In this document: positions 62,512 through 64,000 of the stretch, in pieces
How positions within the stretch are numbered: position 1 is the first letter of the stretch
How the letters are laid out: the number at the start of each line of letters is the position of its first letter
NCBI GenBank assembly: GCA_014843695.1
Contig: CM026401.1
Span: 46,637,477-46,701,476, forward strand
Reading direction: 5' to 3'
From: Archivesica marissinica
Lineage: Eukaryota > Mollusca > Bivalvia > Venerida > Vesicomyidae
Length of the DNA stretch: 64,000 bases
The notes under the pieces: generated by a model
Databases searched by the model: none
The model's input: the letters and a program-made list of their open reading frames with translations, nothing else
Told to the model about the DNA's origin: nothing
Translations under genes and position numbers: made by a program

Positions 62512-62535
62512 TTGTGCGGTGTTATTATTTATGCG

Positions 62536-63535
62536 NNNNNNNNNNNNNNNNNNNNNNNNNNNNNNNNNNNNNNNNNNNNNNNNNNNNNNNNNNNNNNNNN
62601 NNNNNNNNNNNNNNNNNNNNNNNNNNNNNNNNNNNNNNNNNNNNNNNNNNNNNNNNNNNNNNNNNNNNNNNNNNNNNNNNNNNNNNNNNNNNNNNNNNNN
62701 NNNNNNNNNNNNNNNNNNNNNNNNNNNNNNNNNNNNNNNNNNNNNNNNNNNNNNNNNNNNNNNNNNNNNNNNNNNNNNNNNNNNNNNNNNNNNNNNNNNN
62801 NNNNNNNNNNNNNNNNNNNNNNNNNNNNNNNNNNNNNNNNNNNNNNNNNNNNNNNNNNNNNNNNNNNNNNNNNNNNNNNNNNNNNNNNNNNNNNNNNNNN
62901 NNNNNNNNNNNNNNNNNNNNNNNNNNNNNNNNNNNNNNNNNNNNNNNNNNNNNNNNNNNNNNNNNNNNNNNNNNNNNNNNNNNNNNNNNNNNNNNNNNNN
63001 NNNNNNNNNNNNNNNNNNNNNNNNNNNNNNNNNNNNNNNNNNNNNNNNNNNNNNNNNNNNNNNNNNNNNNNNNNNNNNNNNNNNNNNNNNNNNNNNNNNN
63101 NNNNNNNNNNNNNNNNNNNNNNNNNNNNNNNNNNNNNNNNNNNNNNNNNNNNNNNNNNNNNNNNNNNNNNNNNNNNNNNNNNNNNNNNNNNNNNNNNNNN
63201 NNNNNNNNNNNNNNNNNNNNNNNNNNNNNNNNNNNNNNNNNNNNNNNNNNNNNNNNNNNNNNNNNNNNNNNNNNNNNNNNNNNNNNNNNNNNNNNNNNNN
63301 NNNNNNNNNNNNNNNNNNNNNNNNNNNNNNNNNNNNNNNNNNNNNNNNNNNNNNNNNNNNNNNNNNNNNNNNNNNNNNNNNNNNNNNNNNNNNNNNNNNN
63401 NNNNNNNNNNNNNNNNNNNNNNNNNNNNNNNNNNNNNNNNNNNNNNNNNNNNNNNNNNNNNNNNNNNNNNNNNNNNNNNNNNNNNNNNNNNNNNNNNNNN
63501 NNNNNNNNNNNNNNNNNNNNNNNNNNNNNNNNNNN
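62536..63535. other. Assembly gap of exactly 1000 N
   Basis: Round size suggests a placeholder. It interrupts the retroelement on its 5' side. Long open frames that cross it are meaningless. Confidence 0.99.
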
Positions 63536-63832
63536 ATACATGTATCTTATCTAGTAATCTACATTATACATCACACATATATACATGTATCTTATTTAGT
63601 AATCTACATTATACATCACACATATATACATGTATCTTATCTAGTAATCTACATTATACCTCACACATATATACATGTATCTTATCTAGTAATCTACATT
63701 ATACATCACACACATATACATGTATCTTATCTAGTAATCTACATTATACATCACACACATATATACATGTATCTTATCTAGTAAACTACATTATACATCA
63801 CACATATATACATGTATCTTATCTAGTCATCA
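63536..63832. repeat. 45-bp tandem array, about 6.5 copies, running into the gap
   Basis: Unit CACATATATACATGTATCTT + ATCTAGTAATCTACATTATA + CATCA. The array starts inside the gap, which may explain why assembly failed here. Confidence 0.94.
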
Positions 63833-64000
63833 TTCATCACGGTTATTCATAATTATTCATATGGTATGTTGTCGTCTTTCATCTTGTCCAAACATTGGAA
63901 TTATAAAATCAGCAAATTACCTGCTTTCCATTTTTGGTGAACCTATAATTTGCAGATCCAAAAACTCCACCGTTCCATCTGACATGACAGCCAATTGTGT
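63833..64000. other. Unassigned window end
   Basis: No feature recognised. Confidence 0.4.

Larger units (their letters stand above)
60273..62535 (-). mobile_element. Defective Ty3/gypsy-type LTR retrotransposon with PR-IN-RT-RH order (Gmr1-like)
   Basis: On the minus strand, in order: retropepsin-like motif, zinc-binding and catalytic integrase, GPY/F-like end, then the N-terminal part of reverse transcriptase in an overlapping frame, then RNase H to a stop at 60273. The RT and RH resemble Ty3/gypsy, but integrase precedes RT, the order known for the Gmr1-like group and for Ty1/copia. Most of RT, including its catalytic core, is missing at about 60530. The upstream part (gag, 5' LTR) is in or beyond the N gap. 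Confidence 0.85.

Noticed and set aside
62481..63852. Long frames crossing the gap
   Set aside because: They consist of N and a few flanking repeat codons.

Overview
The window is eukaryotic and gene-poor: AT-rich DNA with small exons, long introns, several tRNA-derived SINE families, foldback and MITE-like elements, DNA transposon relics, a defective LTR retrotransposon and very long tandem arrays. The style suggests a marine invertebrate, most likely a bivalve mollusc; this is inference from the two host genes and the repeat landscape, not proven by any marker.

Two host genes can be read exon by exon. On the minus strand, 24359 down to 8140, lies an intact eight-exon SLC35F6 homologue (382 aa drug/metabolite-type membrane transporter). 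On the plus strand, 34902 to 49057, lie four coding exons of translation factor eIF5A (154 aa, hypusine-site lysine present). The two are arranged head to head about 10.5 kb apart, with an intact tRNA-Pro(AGG) gene at 25463-25534 between them.

Layout: 1-8139 is downstream of SLC35F6 (a MITE end, a 40-bp array, a 637-bp element with 23-bp terminal inverted repeats, a 60-bp array, C-rich tract). 8140-24359 is SLC35F6, in which tandem arrays overlap or abut about half of the splice junctions; two arrays (2.1 kb and 0.7 kb) are made of repeated copies of the adjoining 5' splice site. 24360-34800 holds a SINE, tRNA-Pro, a 1.9-kb 48-bp array, several MITEs, nested SINEs and a hAT element with perfect 8-bp target duplication. 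34893-50300 is eIF5A; its 8.9-kb intron 2 carries a degenerate multi-domain transposase-like gene, two hAT-type relics and a 40-bp array, and its last exon has a duplicated acceptor. 50345-58600 is arrays and SINEs, including one SINE blown up to about 3 kb by internal tandem expansion. 59000-62535 is a minus-strand Ty3/gypsy-type retroelement with integrase placed before reverse transcriptase (Gmr1-like order) and most of the reverse transcriptase deleted; it runs into a 1000-N assembly gap, followed by a 45-bp array.

Most long open frames here are tandem arrays without stop codons and are not genes. The most unusual signal is the recurrent association of tandem arrays and MITE ends with splice sites of SLC35F6 and eIF5A.
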